Part shown: positions 26,902-38,611 of the stretch, piece by piece
Layout of the letters: each line of letters opens with the position of its first letter
Position numbering within the stretch: position 1 is the stretch's first letter
Source: Planctomycetota bacterium
Lineage (GTDB): Bacteria > Planctomycetota > UBA1135 > UBA2386
Direction of reading: 5' to 3'
Assembly (NCBI GenBank): GCA_016713175.1
Contig: JADJPQ010000015.1
Location: 1 to 64,000, forward strand
Length of the DNA: 64,000 bases
The notes under the pieces: generated by a model
What the model was told of the DNA's origin: nothing
The model's input: the letters and a program-made list of their open reading frames with translations, nothing else
Database searches by the model: none
Translations under genes and position numbers: made by a program

Positions 26902-27986
26902 AGCAGATCCGTGCGCCCTTGCGCCCGCACATGCTCGACCAGCGCCTTCAGATCCGCCGCCTTGTCCTTCGGGCAGACGAGCACCGCATCGCCGACCGCG
27001 ACGACGACCAGGCCTTGCACGCCAAACAGCGCCACCGTCCGTTTGCCCTCGGCATAGACGATGTTCTGCTGGCTCTGGAAGTTGATCTGCGACGCGCCGT
27101 TCGCCAGCAGCGAGACATTGTGCGCATCGTCGTGCGCGCCGACCGAGGCCAGCGCGGGGAACGAGCCGACATCGTCCCAGCGAACGGTGGCGCGGACCAC
27201 CGCCACCGACGGCGCCTTCTCCATCACCGCATAATCGACCGACGTCTTCGGCGTCTGCTTGAACGTCCGGGTGACCAGGCTGCGGTTGTTCCTGGCGATG
27301 GCGGCACGCATCTTCTCGGTGCAGGCCGCCAGTCCCGGGTGGCCCGCCGCGATCGCGCGGGTGATGCCGCGGACCGACCAGACGAAGATGCCGGAGTTCC
27401 ACAGGAACGTGCCGGCCGCCAGGAACTGTTCGGCCGTGGCTCGATCGGGCTTCTCGCGGAAGCGCTTGCACCGGGTCGCCGCCGGTTGTTTGTCGTCGAG
27501 CGGCCCGCCGCACTCGACGTAGCCGTAACCGGTGGCCGGGAACGTCGGCTCGATCCCGAAGGTGACCAGCGTCTGGTCGTCCTGGGCGATGTCGAGGCCG
27601 CGGCGCAGCATCCGGTGGAACTCGTGCAGCGGCTCGATCACGTGATCGGCGGGCAACACCGCCATCAACGCATCCGGGTCGCGTTCGGCGATCGTCGCCA
27701 CCGCCAGCGCCACACAGGGCGCCGTGTCGCGGGCCTCCGGCTCGACGATGATCTGTTCCTTCGGGAAGCCGGGAAGGACTTTCGGCAGCGCGCGGGCCTG
27801 CAGGGGGTTGGTGACGATCCACAGATGGGCTGGGTCACAGAGGCCCGACAGGCGGTCGACCGTGGCCTGGATCAACGGCTTGCCGTCGGCCAGCGGCAGG
27901 AACTGTTTGGGCCGCGCGGCGCGGCTGGCTGGCCAGAAGCGGGTGCCGGAGCCACCGGCCATGATCACGGCGTGCAGGGGACGCAT
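26898..27986 (-). CDS. manC: Mannose-1-phosphate guanylyltransferase
   Basis: 362 aa; makes GDP-mannose from mannose-1-phosphate and GTP for surface polysaccharide and glycoprotein synthesis. Motifs: IMAGGSGTRFWPASRAARPK for nucleotide binding, a FREKPD motif, TFLWNSGIFVW and WDDVGSFPAL. ATG 27986 is chosen over the upstream in-frame start because MRPLHAVIMAGG begins exactly where the family does. The C-terminal isomerase domain of bifunctional enzymes is absent. It overlaps ruvX by 4 bases. Confidence 0.93.
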   Translation of the reverse strand: MRPLHAVIMAGGSGTRFWPASRAARPKQFLPLADGKPLIQATVDRLSGLCDPAHLWIVTNPLQARALPKVLPGFPKEQIIVEPEARDTAPCVALAVATIAERDPDALMAVLPADHVIEPLHEFHRMLRRGLDIAQDDQTLVTFGIEPTFPATGYGYVECGGPLDDKQPAATRCKRFREKPDRATAEQFLAAGTFLWNSGIFVWSVRGITRAIAAGHPGLAACTEKMRAAIARNNRSLVTRTFKQTPKTSVDYAVMEKAPSVAVVRATVRWDDVGSFPALASVGAHDDAHNVSLLANGASQINFQSQQNIVYAEGKRTVALFGVQGLVVVAVGDAVLVCPKDKAADLKALVEHVRAQGRTDLL

Positions 27987-28065
27987 CGGCTGCCCTTTTT
28001 GCCCGGCCGGAGTGACGGGGGCAAGCCTCCGGGGCAAGGGCGGTCCCAAAGCGGGGCCGGCGCGG

Positions 28066-31000
28066 TCAGAACCCCGGTCGCACCGGCCGCTCCGTTCGCA
28101 GCGGCAACGGCGTCAGGGCGGTGCGACGCGGGTCGCTCTCGGCGAACCAGCGCTGCTCGGCGCGCAGGTCGCGCAGGTGACCGAACAGGTGGAAGCGGAC
28201 GAGGCGCGACGTGATCATCTGGATCACGGGCGGCAGCAGGAGGAGATCACCGGAGCCACCAAAGAGACTGTCGAGCGTCACGGCGACGTCGAGGTAGCCC
28301 TCCATCGTCATCGTGCCGGATCCGGTCACCGCGATCAGCGGCGAGGACACCGCGACGTCGTCCAGGCGCAGGACCCGGTCCTGCAGCGTGAAACGGCTCG
28401 ACAGGCCTTCGAAGCGCGGGCGATTGGATTCGGCCATCAGCGCATAGATCGCGGTGAACAGCGGCACCGTGCCGAGGTCGCCGTCGGTGACCGCGACGTT
28501 GCCCGCGGCGTGCATGTTGACCAGGTCGTTGCCGCGCAGCGAGAGCAGCTGGAAGCGACCGGCGGCGGCGCCGCGGTACGGAGTGCCGACCAGGCCGCAG
28601 GCGGTCAGGAAGTCCTGCAGCCGGACCCGCTCGAAGTCGAGGTCGAGCGCGAGATGACCATCGGGCTCGGCCGCGCTGGCCATCCGGTACTCGAGCGCCG
28701 GCAGCTCATACGCGTGCGCGGCGATGCTGCCGCCGTGCAGTTCGCCCCGCAGTTCGGACAGGGTGATGCGTTCGGCGTCGGCGACGAAGCGCGCCTGCAG
28801 CGCGTTGCACGGGTGGCCCAGCAAGCGCAGCGATCCGCGGGTGACGCTGCCGCGCAGCGCGCCACCGCGGGCGTCGATGGTGCTGTCCTCGATCTCGACC
28901 AGCGCCGACATCGATTCGAGCCGGGTGCCGAGCAGCACTTCGATATCGGCGACCTCCAGGCGACCGCGCAGCGTCGTCGCGAACGGTTGCTCGGCGCCGG
29001 TCGCGGGCAGCAGGAAGCGCAGGTCGAGTTCGTGGATGCGCAGGGTGCCGCGCAATTGGCGATCGAGGACCGCTTGATGCAGTGGGCCGTTGAACAGCCG
29101 CGCGAGGTCGTCGTTGGCGGGGAAGTGGTCGGCGGCGATCGTGAACGCAATCTCGGTGGCGCCATCGGCCAGCGGCCGGACGTGGCCGCGAACGCAACGG
29201 ACCGGCGCGTCGCCGACCCGAGCGCGCAGATGCTCGAACGTCACCACGCCGTTCTGGATGTCGAGTTCGCCGGTCACCTGGGTCGCGCGGCGGGGCAGCA
29301 TCCGCGCATCGGAGGCGACGTCGCGCAGGAACACCGTCAGCCGTTGGCCGGCCGGCTGGTCGCCGGTACGGAGGTGGTGGCAGGTGACGTCGACCGTGCC
29401 GGACGGTTGCAATGTCTGCCAGGTCGCGGCCGACAACGCCCCGGCGCGATCCAAGGCATCGGCGAGTTCGCCGTCGAGCCGGAGGTTGCGGACCACGGCG
29501 GTGAGATCCTCGCGCCTCGGCTCGCTCCACACGGAGCCGACCAGCGCCAGTTCGGCCTGGTGTTCGCCTTGTGGCACGCGGCCGCGCAGGGCCTCGACAT
29601 CGATCCGGACGCTGCCGTCGGCGGGCGTCACGAACACCGGGCCGTGCAGGTCGTGCACCGGCAGTGGCAGGAATGCGGCCGTGGCGGTGGCGCGTTCGAT
29701 GTCCAGACGCAGATCCCAGGTCAGGTCGGCGTTGCCGTTGGCGCGATGAACCGTCACCGAGGCGCCGGTCGTGCCGGCCGGCTGCAGGTCCTCCCACACG
29801 CGATCCAGGCCCGGCAGCAGCGTCGTGGTGGCCAGTCGCAGGTCGCCGTCGAGGGGCACGCCGGCGGCCTCGGCGTGCAGTTCGACCCGACCAGCCGTAA
29901 GGGCGCCGGGTCGATCGGCGGGGGCCAGCAGGCGCCCGTGTGCGGTCAGCGTCGCGCCGCCGTGCGCGCCGCGCAGATCGAACTCCAGGCCCAGGTCGTG
30001 CGCCGAGATGGCGCCCTGAACCTGCTGCAGTTGCCAGGGAAAGCGCGTCCATCGGACGGTCGCGTCGCGCGGCATGACCTGGACGTTCCAATCGCTCGCC
30101 CGACCTTCGCCGGCGCGGACCTTCAGCGTGACGTCGGCACGGCCCTGCGGATCGAACTGATCCCACAGCGCGCCATCGTCACGCAACAGGTGCCCCAGCG
30201 CCGAGCGCAGTCCGGGTCCGAGTTGCAGGTCGCGCGCGTCGAGGTCGATCGCCACCAGATCGTCGAGATCCTCGAGCGAGTGCACGCGGCCCGACATGAC
30301 GACCTGGCCACCGCCGGCATCGGCCGCAATCTGCGCGGTCACGTCGGTGATGTGGATCACGTCGCCGCGGACCTGCACCCGGCCGCGGGCGCCGACGACC
30401 GGCAGCGGGAACGCAACGCGCCGCGCGGGACTGCCAAAGCCGTGGTACGACAACGCGACGCCCTGCAGATCGAGATCGAGTTCGACGACTTCGTCGTCCT
30501 GGCCCGGATTGGCCAGGAACAGCTGCAGGTCGGCGAGGCCCGCGGTGGGCCGCAGGCCGTCGACGATCGCGCGACCGACCGCGAACGACTGCAGGGCCAC
30601 GCGGACCTCGTCGTCGATCCGCAGCGCTTTGCCGTCGCCGCGCACTTCCAGCCGCGGCGAGGTGAACAGTCCGGTCAGCTGAGCCGTCGCGGTCACGGCA
30701 CTGTCGCCGTGCGGCTGGCGCAGCACCGCGCGCAACCGGCCACCGTCGGCGTCGGTCGCCGCGAACTGCAGCGCCGCGCCGCGCAGCGGGTACGGGATCG
30801 CCCGACCACGGCACTCCAGGTCGCGAAGCTGGCCATCGGCGCCGAACGCGATGGTCGGCCGTTGTCCCTGGCCAAGGCCACGGATCTCGCACCAGGCCGC
30901 GAGTTCGTCGATCCGGGCGCGCAGCGCCGCATCGGTCAGCGCCGCCGGCAGGGCCGGTCGCAGCGAGTCGAGCAGCCGATCGTCGATGGTGGCATCGCGC

Positions 31001-31653
31001 AGCGCAACCTGCACGCGCGCCGTGCCGGCATCGAGGTCGACCTGGCCGGCGAACGTCAACGGCAGGCCGAACGTCGCCAGCCGCGCGGTGCCCTGGACCT
31101 CGGCGTGATCGCGATCGACGTTGCCATCGTCGTCCACGCGCGGGCGGACCCGCAGTTCGAGGTCTTCGACGATCAGTGTCGGCAGTTCGGCGCTGATCCG
31201 GATCGCGGCCTTGCAGCGGCGCGCAGTCACCACCGGCACGATGGTCGGTGACCGCGGGCCGGTGGCACTGTCTCGGCGCGTCAACAGTCGATCGAGTGGC
31301 GGCAAGCCCGCGACCAGATCGAGTTGCAGATCGGCACCTTCGATGTCGATGGAATGCAGCGCCAGCAGTGCGGCCGGCGGATCCGCGGTCACTGCCAGGC
31401 GGACCTGTTCGACAGCCAGCAGCCGTTGCCCGGGCTGATCCGGGTGCAGCAGCGCGAACTCGCGCAGCGCCAGGGTGCCGTTGGCGAGGTCCAGTTCGGC
31501 GCCACCGAGCTGGAACGGCGCCGCCAGCGCCGAGCGCAACGCCGTCGTCGTGAACGCGGCGACGGCGCCGGTCCGTTGCAGCACGATCCAGCTCAGTGCG
31601 ATCAGCACCGCCAGGATCACCGAGGTCATCAACAGGATGCGTCGCCAGGTCAC
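28066..31653 (-). CDS. AsmA/TamB-like giant envelope protein
   Basis: 1195 aa. One N-terminal membrane helix (ILLMTSVILAVLIALSWIVL) anchors a long, beta-rich periplasmic region with the loose repeats of AsmA-like bridge proteins (SIDIEGADLQLD, VEVQGTARL-like strands, LRGSVTRGSLRLLG). Near the end, ATGRFQLL-like segments and VTLDSLFGG resemble the C-terminal AsmA domain. Proteins of this class are thought to shuttle phospholipids between inner and outer membranes. It is divergent from the histone-fold gene. Family assignment is by architecture more than by a single motif. Confidence 0.7.
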   Translation of the reverse strand: MTWRRILLMTSVILAVLIALSWIVLQRTGAVAAFTTTALRSALAAPFQLGGAELDLANGTLALREFALLHPDQPGQRLLAVEQVRLAVTADPPAALLALHSIDIEGADLQLDLVAGLPPLDRLLTRRDSATGPRSPTIVPVVTARRCKAAIRISAELPTLIVEDLELRVRPRVDDDGNVDRDHAEVQGTARLATFGLPLTFAGQVDLDAGTARVQVALRDATIDDRLLDSLRPALPAALTDAALRARIDELAAWCEIRGLGQGQRPTIAFGADGQLRDLECRGRAIPYPLRGAALQFAATDADGGRLRAVLRQPHGDSAVTATAQLTGLFTSPRLEVRGDGKALRIDDEVRVALQSFAVGRAIVDGLRPTAGLADLQLFLANPGQDDEVVELDLDLQGVALSYHGFGSPARRVAFPLPVVGARGRVQVRGDVIHITDVTAQIAADAGGGQVVMSGRVHSLEDLDDLVAIDLDARDLQLGPGLRSALGHLLRDDGALWDQFDPQGRADVTLKVRAGEGRASDWNVQVMPRDATVRWTRFPWQLQQVQGAISAHDLGLEFDLRGAHGGATLTAHGRLLAPADRPGALTAGRVELHAEAAGVPLDGDLRLATTTLLPGLDRVWEDLQPAGTTGASVTVHRANGNADLTWDLRLDIERATATAAFLPLPVHDLHGPVFVTPADGSVRIDVEALRGRVPQGEHQAELALVGSVWSEPRREDLTAVVRNLRLDGELADALDRAGALSAATWQTLQPSGTVDVTCHHLRTGDQPAGQRLTVFLRDVASDARMLPRRATQVTGELDIQNGVVTFEHLRARVGDAPVRCVRGHVRPLADGATEIAFTIAADHFPANDDLARLFNGPLHQAVLDRQLRGTLRIHELDLRFLLPATGAEQPFATTLRGRLEVADIEVLLGTRLESMSALVEIEDSTIDARGGALRGSVTRGSLRLLGHPCNALQARFVADAERITLSELRGELHGGSIAAHAYELPALEYRMASAAEPDGHLALDLDFERVRLQDFLTACGLVGTPYRGAAAGRFQLLSLRGNDLVNMHAAGNVAVTDGDLGTVPLFTAIYALMAESNRPRFEGLSSRFTLQDRVLRLDDVAVSSPLIAVTGSGTMTMEGYLDVAVTLDSLFGGSGDLLLLPPVIQMITSRLVRFHLFGHLRDLRAEQRWFAESDPRRTALTPLPLRTERPVRPGF

Positions 31654-31807
31654 CGGTCAGGTCCGTTGCCGATGACTCTACCGATGGGCGTCGGTGAAGC
31701 GACTCCGACATGCTGGTGGTGGCGACGATGGCTCGTCGTCGGTGTGGGACGAGCGGCTCGGGAAACGCCTGGAACGAGCTCTGTTGGCCGTTTCAACGCG
31801 TTTTCTG

Positions 31808-31835
31808 TTGACTGCAACACGGTCGATGCCACACT
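31808..31835 (+). promoter_or_regulatory. Possible promoter of the histone-fold gene
   Basis: TTGACT (31808-31813), a 16-base spacer and CACACT (31830-31835), about 75 bases upstream of the start codon in the divergent 257-bp gap. The -35 is good and the -10 is poor, so this is a weak prediction. Confidence 0.3.
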
Positions 31836-31910
31836 CGCGAACGTCCCTGAGTGGTGTCGGACACGTCGTCCGGTGCCGCCAACACCTTTGCGAAGGATCA
31901 AGACACTCCG

Positions 31911-32117
31911 ATGGCTGCCAAGAAGAACAAGAAGGCCGCTGCGTCCGGCGATTCGATGATCATCTCGAAGTCGCGCACCAAGGCCGCGGTCAAGAACTGC
32001 AACGTGTCGTCCGATTTCTACGGCGCGCTGGACGGCTTCGTTCGCGAGGCGATTGCCAACGCCGAGAAGCGCGCTACCGACAACGGTCGCAAGACGCTGC
32101 GTCCGCAGGATATCTAG
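31911..32117 (+). CDS. Bacterial histone-fold protein (short alpha-3 type)
   Basis: 68 aa from ATG 31911; the in-frame upstream ATG-like start at 31851 would add 20 atypical residues. A Lys-rich tail (MAAKKNKKAA) precedes KSRTKAAVKNCNVSSDF, a long alpha-2 helix GALDGFVREAIANAEKRATD and then NGRKTLRPQDI. The NGRKTLRPQDI end matches the L2 loop and start of alpha-3 of archaeal/eukaryotic histones (RKT/RxT pair and Asp). The chain stops there, so alpha-3 is only a few residues, as described for the Bdellovibrio-type bacterial histones. Expected to bind DNA as a dimer. Stop at 32117 is followed by a hairpin cluster. Confidence 0.78.
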   Translation: MAAKKNKKAAASGDSMIISKSRTKAAVKNCNVSSDFYGALDGFVREAIANAEKRATDNGRKTLRPQDI

Positions 32118-32133
32118 GCCAGCAGTTGGTTCC

Positions 32134-32253
32134 GGTGCCTGCAAGCAGGCACCTCGGCCCGGTCAGGCCGAGCTACCGCCTCGTGCGAGGCGGCTGGCGC
32201 TCAGGGATTCTGCTGGGATCCCGAAGGCAGAGGCGACCCGCTCGAGCGGGTCG
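32134..32253 (+). repeat. Four consecutive hairpins downstream of the histone gene
   Basis: In 120 bases: GGTGCCTGC/GCAGGCACC (32134-32153), TCGGCC/GGCCGA with a 6-base loop (32154-32171), CCGCCTCG/CGAGGCGG (32176-32193) and a 20-bp perfect palindrome, CGACCCGCTCGAGCGGGTCG (32234-32253), followed by TTCTCT. They could be a terminator region serving both converging transcripts or a structured RNA. Confidence 0.6.
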
Positions 32254-32277
32254 TTCTCTGTACGGCCGGTGCCGTCG

Positions 32278-32946
32278 CTACGCTTCCTCGGCGTAGCTGC
32301 CCATCAGATAGAGCGGCTCGAGATCGGCGGCCCCGGCCGTACGCATCGGCACTCCGATCGCGAACAGTTCGCGGGCGTCCGCTGGCGCCGGGGCCATCAG
32401 CTCGACCCCGACCGCCTGCGCCATGGGCGCCAGCGTCGCGTGCAGGGACGGTGTCGCCAGCAGCAGATCGCCGGTGCGCAGCAGCTCGGGCAGCCGTTCG
32501 CCCGCGAGCGCTGCCGGCGCGGCTTCGGGGCGCCACCCGGCAGATTGCCATTGCAACGGCGCCACGTGCATCCGGCCGCGCCGGGCATCGAGCACGACGA
32601 CGACGCGTCGGCCGGACTGCGCGTGGGGCCGGTTGGCGCTGGCGATCAGCGTCAGGCTGTCGGTGGCCAGCACCGGCACCGAGCCGAAGTGTTGCAGGAA
32701 CCGCGCGAACGTCACCGCGCCGCGCAGCCCGACGTACGAACCCGGGCCGAGATCGAGCCGCAGTTCACGGATCTGTTCGGGCCGCACGCCGGCGCCGCGG
32801 CACAATCGGGCGACCAGCGCCACCGGGTCGCCGCGCTGCGTGCCGGTGGTCGCCGCGAACTCGACCCGTCCGTCCGGCCAACGCAGTGCGGCGCTGGCGG
32901 CGCAGTGACCGGTGGCGTTGCTGGCAGAGAGGGCGAGTTCCGGCAT
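32278..32946 (-). CDS. tsaB: tRNA threonylcarbamoyladenosine biosynthesis protein TsaB
   Basis: 222 aa, the normal length. TsaB is the inactive paralogue that assembles with TsaD and TsaE to make t6A at tRNA position 37. The ASKHA-fold signature LGPGSYVGLRGAVTFARFL (GPGSFTGLR in most species) and a terminal LEPLYLMGSYAEEA, close to the usual P.YLR..A end, identify it. It lies 10 bases after glmM and ends the c-di-AMP operon. Confidence 0.88.
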   Translation of the reverse strand: MPELALSASNATGHCAASAALRWPDGRVEFAATTGTQRGDPVALVARLCRGAGVRPEQIRELRLDLGPGSYVGLRGAVTFARFLQHFGSVPVLATDSLTLIASANRPHAQSGRRVVVVLDARRGRMHVAPLQWQSAGWRPEAAPAALAGERLPELLRTGDLLLATPSLHATLAPMAQAVGVELMAPAPADARELFAIGVPMRTAGAADLEPLYLMGSYAEEA

Positions 32947-32956
32947 CGGCGGCGGC

Positions 32957-34306
32957 TCAGCCGAGTTCCCTGGCGACCACGGCGGCCAGGTCGCTGCACA
33001 GCCGTTCGACGACCGCGACTTCCGCGGCTTCGATCATCACCCGGCACTTCGGTTCGGTGCCCGAGTAGCGCAGCAGCAACCGGCCGTCGCCGCCGAGCGT
33101 ACGTTCGATCTCGGCGGCCTTGGCGGCGATCGCGGGCACGGTGGCCAGGTCGGGCTTGCTGCGGACCGGCACGTTGACCAGCTTCTGCGGGAACCGGTGG
33201 AACGAAGCGAACGCCTGCGCGAAGCCGCGCTCGCGCACGCCGGGCAGCGACAGCAACATCAACGCGGTGAACAGTCCATCGCCGGTCAGATGGCCGTCGC
33301 CCGAGAACAGCACGTGCCCGGACTGTTCGCCACCGACCGCGTAGCCGCCGGTCTTCATCGCCAGCCAGACGTTCCGGTCGCCGACCGGCGTGACTTCGAC
33401 GCGGATGCCGGCGCGCGCGAGCGCCTTGTGCAGACCGAGGTTGCTCATCACCGTCGCCACCACGGTGTCGCCGCGCAGGTCGCCGCGGCGCTGCAGTTCG
33501 AGCCCGAACAGGCACAGCTGGTCGTCGCCGTCGCGGACCACGCCGGTCTCGTCGACGAAGATGCCGCGGTCGCCGTCGCCGTCGACGCAGATGCCCAGGT
33601 GGGCCCGGTGTTCGCGGACCGCCGCGACCGTGCGTTCGGGATGCAAGGCGCCGACGCCGTCGTTGATGTTGAAGCCGTCCGGATCACAAGCGACTTCGAT
33701 GACCTCGGCGCCGAGCATCCGCAGCACGCGCGGCAGCAGCTGGCTGCCGCCGCCATGGGCGGCATCGACGCACAGTCGCATGCCGGCGAGGTCGGTGGCG
33801 GCGAACACCGACCCCAGGTGCTGTTCGTAGCGGCCCAGCAGTTCGCTGCGGTCCTTGCAACGCGGGTTGCCCGGCCGTTCCGGGCGCAGCGCCTCGGCCA
33901 GCGTTTCGACTTCGCGCTCGTCTTCGTCGCGCAGCTTGCTGCCGTCGTGGGCGAAGATCTTGATGCCGTTGTCGTGCGCCGGATTGTGCGATGCCGAGAT
34001 CATGATGCCGGCGGCCACGGGTTCGGCGCGGGTCAGGAACGCGAGCGCCGGCGTCGTGCACAGCCCGACGTCGGCGACCGCGATTTCGGCCGCGACCAGG
34101 CCCTGCGCCAAGGACTCGAGGATCCACGGCGCCGAGTCACGGCCGTCATTGCCGACCAGCACGCGTTGCTGATCGGCGCCGCGGCGCTGCAGCAGCACGC
34201 CGAGCGCGGCGCCGACGCGGCGCAGGGTCTCGGGGTCCATCGGTGGCTCGCCGGCACGCCCGCGCAGGCCGTCGGTGCCGAACCTGGGTTTCTGGAAGTC
34301 GGTCAT
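32957..34306 (-). CDS. glmM: Phosphoglucosamine mutase
   Basis: 449 aa; converts glucosamine-6-phosphate to glucosamine-1-phosphate for UDP-GlcNAc and cell-envelope synthesis. FGTDGLRG at the N-terminus, the phosphoserine loop GIMISASHNPAHDNGIK, metal loop DGDGDRG and phosphate-binding RYSGTEPKCRVM are all present. ATG 34306 overlaps the cdaR stop (ATGA). In many bacteria GlmM binds and tempers CdaA, matching this gene order. Confidence 0.95.
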   Translation of the reverse strand: MTDFQKPRFGTDGLRGRAGEPPMDPETLRRVGAALGVLLQRRGADQQRVLVGNDGRDSAPWILESLAQGLVAAEIAVADVGLCTTPALAFLTRAEPVAAGIMISASHNPAHDNGIKIFAHDGSKLRDEDEREVETLAEALRPERPGNPRCKDRSELLGRYEQHLGSVFAATDLAGMRLCVDAAHGGGSQLLPRVLRMLGAEVIEVACDPDGFNINDGVGALHPERTVAAVREHRAHLGICVDGDGDRGIFVDETGVVRDGDDQLCLFGLELQRRGDLRGDTVVATVMSNLGLHKALARAGIRVEVTPVGDRNVWLAMKTGGYAVGGEQSGHVLFSGDGHLTGDGLFTALMLLSLPGVRERGFAQAFASFHRFPQKLVNVPVRSKPDLATVPAIAAKAAEIERTLGGDGRLLLRYSGTEPKCRVMIEAAEVAVVERLCSDLAAVVARELG

Positions 34307-35433
34307 GGTTGGCGGCGCAGGGTGACGGTCACGGTTTCGGCGAGGACATAGTCGACCGGATCGATCCGGTCGGCGAGTGGGCCGACGAGTTGCAGGCGGG
34401 CGGCGACCACGATCTCGGCGCCCAACGAGCGCTCGTCCTCGCGCCTGGGCACCCAGACGTGCAGCCGCAGATGCTGGTCGACCCACGCCTGGCGTTCGGC
34501 ATCGGCGAGGGTCACCAGCGTGGTCAGCAGTTCGCCGCTGACCTTGATGCGCACCGTCCGGCTGGCCTCTTCAGCGCGATAGGCGCCGCGCAAGGCGGGC
34601 GGCAGCGCCAGATCATCGATCAGCAGCAGCAGCGTCACGGCGAATTCCTGGCGGACGGGCAGCAACGGGATCGTCACCGTCACCGGCTCGTGCAGGTGCA
34701 GGCGGTCGGCGCCCTGGGTCAGGGTCAGTGCCGCGGTGACGCTGCGGTCGTTGTCCCGGGCCTCCAGCATGGCTTGGAACGGCGTGCCGGTGTCGGGCCG
34801 CAGCGCCGCCAGGTCCTTGGCCGGGCCGACGATGCGGGCGCGTGGCTGCGAGAACTCGGCGAGGTGCCGGCGCAGCCGGGCGCGCAGACGTTCGTCGCCA
34901 GCCAGTTCGACGCGTTCGATCCGCAGGTCTTCGTCCCGCCAACGCATCCGTTCGAGGTGCAGCCGGATGCGGGCCGGCTCCATCGTCAGGGTCACGCCCC
35001 GCGACGTGTGGGCGACCGTCAGCAGATCGGCGACGGCGAACTCGATGCTGTCGGTCTTGTCCCAGTCGCTCGCGAGGTCGCCGACCGACAGCTGCAGGGG
35101 GCTGCTACGCAGGCTGTCGACCAGAAAGCGCGGCCCATGCGCGGTCACGCGCACCGAGTCGTGCTCCCTGCCATCGCTGCCGGTGATCTTGACTACGGCG
35201 ACGTTGGCGGTCGGGATCGGCACCAGCAGCCGCGGCGCGGCCCGATCGCCGCCATCGGCCTTCTCGCCGTAGGAGACCAGGATCGGCAGGTCGAAGTCGT
35301 GGGTGGCGTTGATCTGGCTGTCGATGAACAACCACAGCAAGTAGCCGAGCGCGATCGCCGCGACCTTGCGCAGCGGATCGCCGAGCAGTGCCGCGCGCAG
35401 GCCGTAGCCGCGCCGTTGCTCTTTGCGGGTCAT
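34303..35433 (-). CDS. cdaR: CdaA regulator, YbbR-domain protein
   Basis: 376 aa. One N-terminal membrane helix (VAAIALGYLLWLFIDSQ) precedes an extracytoplasmic region of YbbR-like beta repeats (VRVTAHGPRFLVDSL, ARIVGPAKDLAAL). YbbR/CdaR proteins modulate the diadenylate cyclase CdaA. Overlaps cdaA upstream and glmM downstream by 4 bases each, so the three are translationally coupled. The repeat number is hard to count by eye. Confidence 0.83.
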   Translation of the reverse strand: MTRKEQRRGYGLRAALLGDPLRKVAAIALGYLLWLFIDSQINATHDFDLPILVSYGEKADGGDRAAPRLLVPIPTANVAVVKITGSDGREHDSVRVTAHGPRFLVDSLRSSPLQLSVGDLASDWDKTDSIEFAVADLLTVAHTSRGVTLTMEPARIRLHLERMRWRDEDLRIERVELAGDERLRARLRRHLAEFSQPRARIVGPAKDLAALRPDTGTPFQAMLEARDNDRSVTAALTLTQGADRLHLHEPVTVTIPLLPVRQEFAVTLLLLIDDLALPPALRGAYRAEEASRTVRIKVSGELLTTLVTLADAERQAWVDQHLRLHVWVPRREDERSLGAEIVVAARLQLVGPLADRIDPVDYVLAETVTVTLRRQP

Positions 35434-36191
35434 CGCTGCAGCCCCAGCGATTCCTCGAGGAACCGTTCCAGTTGGTCGGTGGTCAGGTCGAAGTGCAGCT
35501 TGCCACCGACGGCGGCCGACAACTTGCCGGTCTCCTCCGACACGATCACGGTGATCGCGTCGGTCTCTTCGGAGAGGCCGAGCGCGGCGCGGTGCCGGGT
35601 CCCCAGGCGTTTGTCGACGTCCGGGTTCTGGCTGAGCGGCAACAGGCACGAGGCGGCGACGATGCGGTCCTCGCGGATCACGATGGCGCCGTCGTGCAGC
35701 GCGCTCTTGGGATAGAAGATCGACTCGATCAGGTAGCTGTTCAGTTCGGCGTCGATGGTGATGCCGGTTTCCGCCAACGACGCCAGCGAGGCTTCGCGCT
35801 CGATCGCGATCAGGGCGCCGATGCGATCCTTGGCGAGCCGGGTGACGGCGCGGATCAGGCGCTGCACGATACGGGCGTCGGGGCGGAAGAAACGGTGGAA
35901 GATCGGCGCCTCGCCGAGATGCACCAACGCGCGCCGGATCTCGGGGTGGAACACGATGATCAGCCCCAGCAGCACCGACTGGCCGAAGCGTTCGAACAGC
36001 CAGCCGAGGTGGACGAGTTCGAGCGTGCTGATCAGCACCAGGAAGCCGACGACGGTCGTCAGCAACAGCAGCGCCAGGCCGCGAACGACGCCCGAGCCGC
36101 GTGTCTGGCTCAGGAAACGCAGCGCGATGTAGATCAAGGTGGCGAACACCGCCACCTCGATCACCATCTTCACAATGTCGATCGTGTCCAT
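35430..36191 (-). CDS. cdaA: Diadenylate cyclase CdaA
   Basis: 253 aa; makes cyclic di-AMP from two ATP. Three N-terminal hydrophobic helices (to about residue 75) are followed by the DAC domain with its two diagnostic motifs, LHDGAIVI (DGA) and GTRHRAALGLSE (RHR). Order cdaA-cdaR-glmM is the classic module. It starts 40 bases after ftsH, with a hairpin between; the folP gene often found there is missing. Confidence 0.95.
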   Translation of the reverse strand: MDTIDIVKMVIEVAVFATLIYIALRFLSQTRGSGVVRGLALLLLTTVVGFLVLISTLELVHLGWLFERFGQSVLLGLIIVFHPEIRRALVHLGEAPIFHRFFRPDARIVQRLIRAVTRLAKDRIGALIAIEREASLASLAETGITIDAELNSYLIESIFYPKSALHDGAIVIREDRIVAASCLLPLSQNPDVDKRLGTRHRAALGLSEETDAITVIVSEETGKLSAAVGGKLHFDLTTDQLERFLEESLGLQR

Positions 36192-36204
36192 CCCGCGGAG
36201 CGTC

Positions 36205-36225
36205 GCGGCGCCAGCCTGGCGCCGC
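36205..36225 (-). other. Hairpin between ftsH and cdaA
   Basis: Perfect 9-bp stem GCGGCGCCA/TGGCGCCGC with a 3-base loop fills half of the 40-base gap. No T-tract, so it is more likely an mRNA processing, stability or attenuation element than an intrinsic terminator. Its GGCGCC core recurs in the hairpins at 22907, 23123 and 23305. Confidence 0.55.
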
Positions 36226-36231
36226 TGTGGG

Positions 36232-38568
<2,337 letters not shown>

Positions 38569-38611
38569 GGGCCGTTGGCGCCGTCTGTCGCGGTGGATAG
38601 GACTAAGTTCG

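Noticed and set aside
27724..31251. 1175-codon plus-strand open frame
   Set aside because: Antisense of the AsmA-like gene; Gln/Arg/Val-rich with no recognisable domain.
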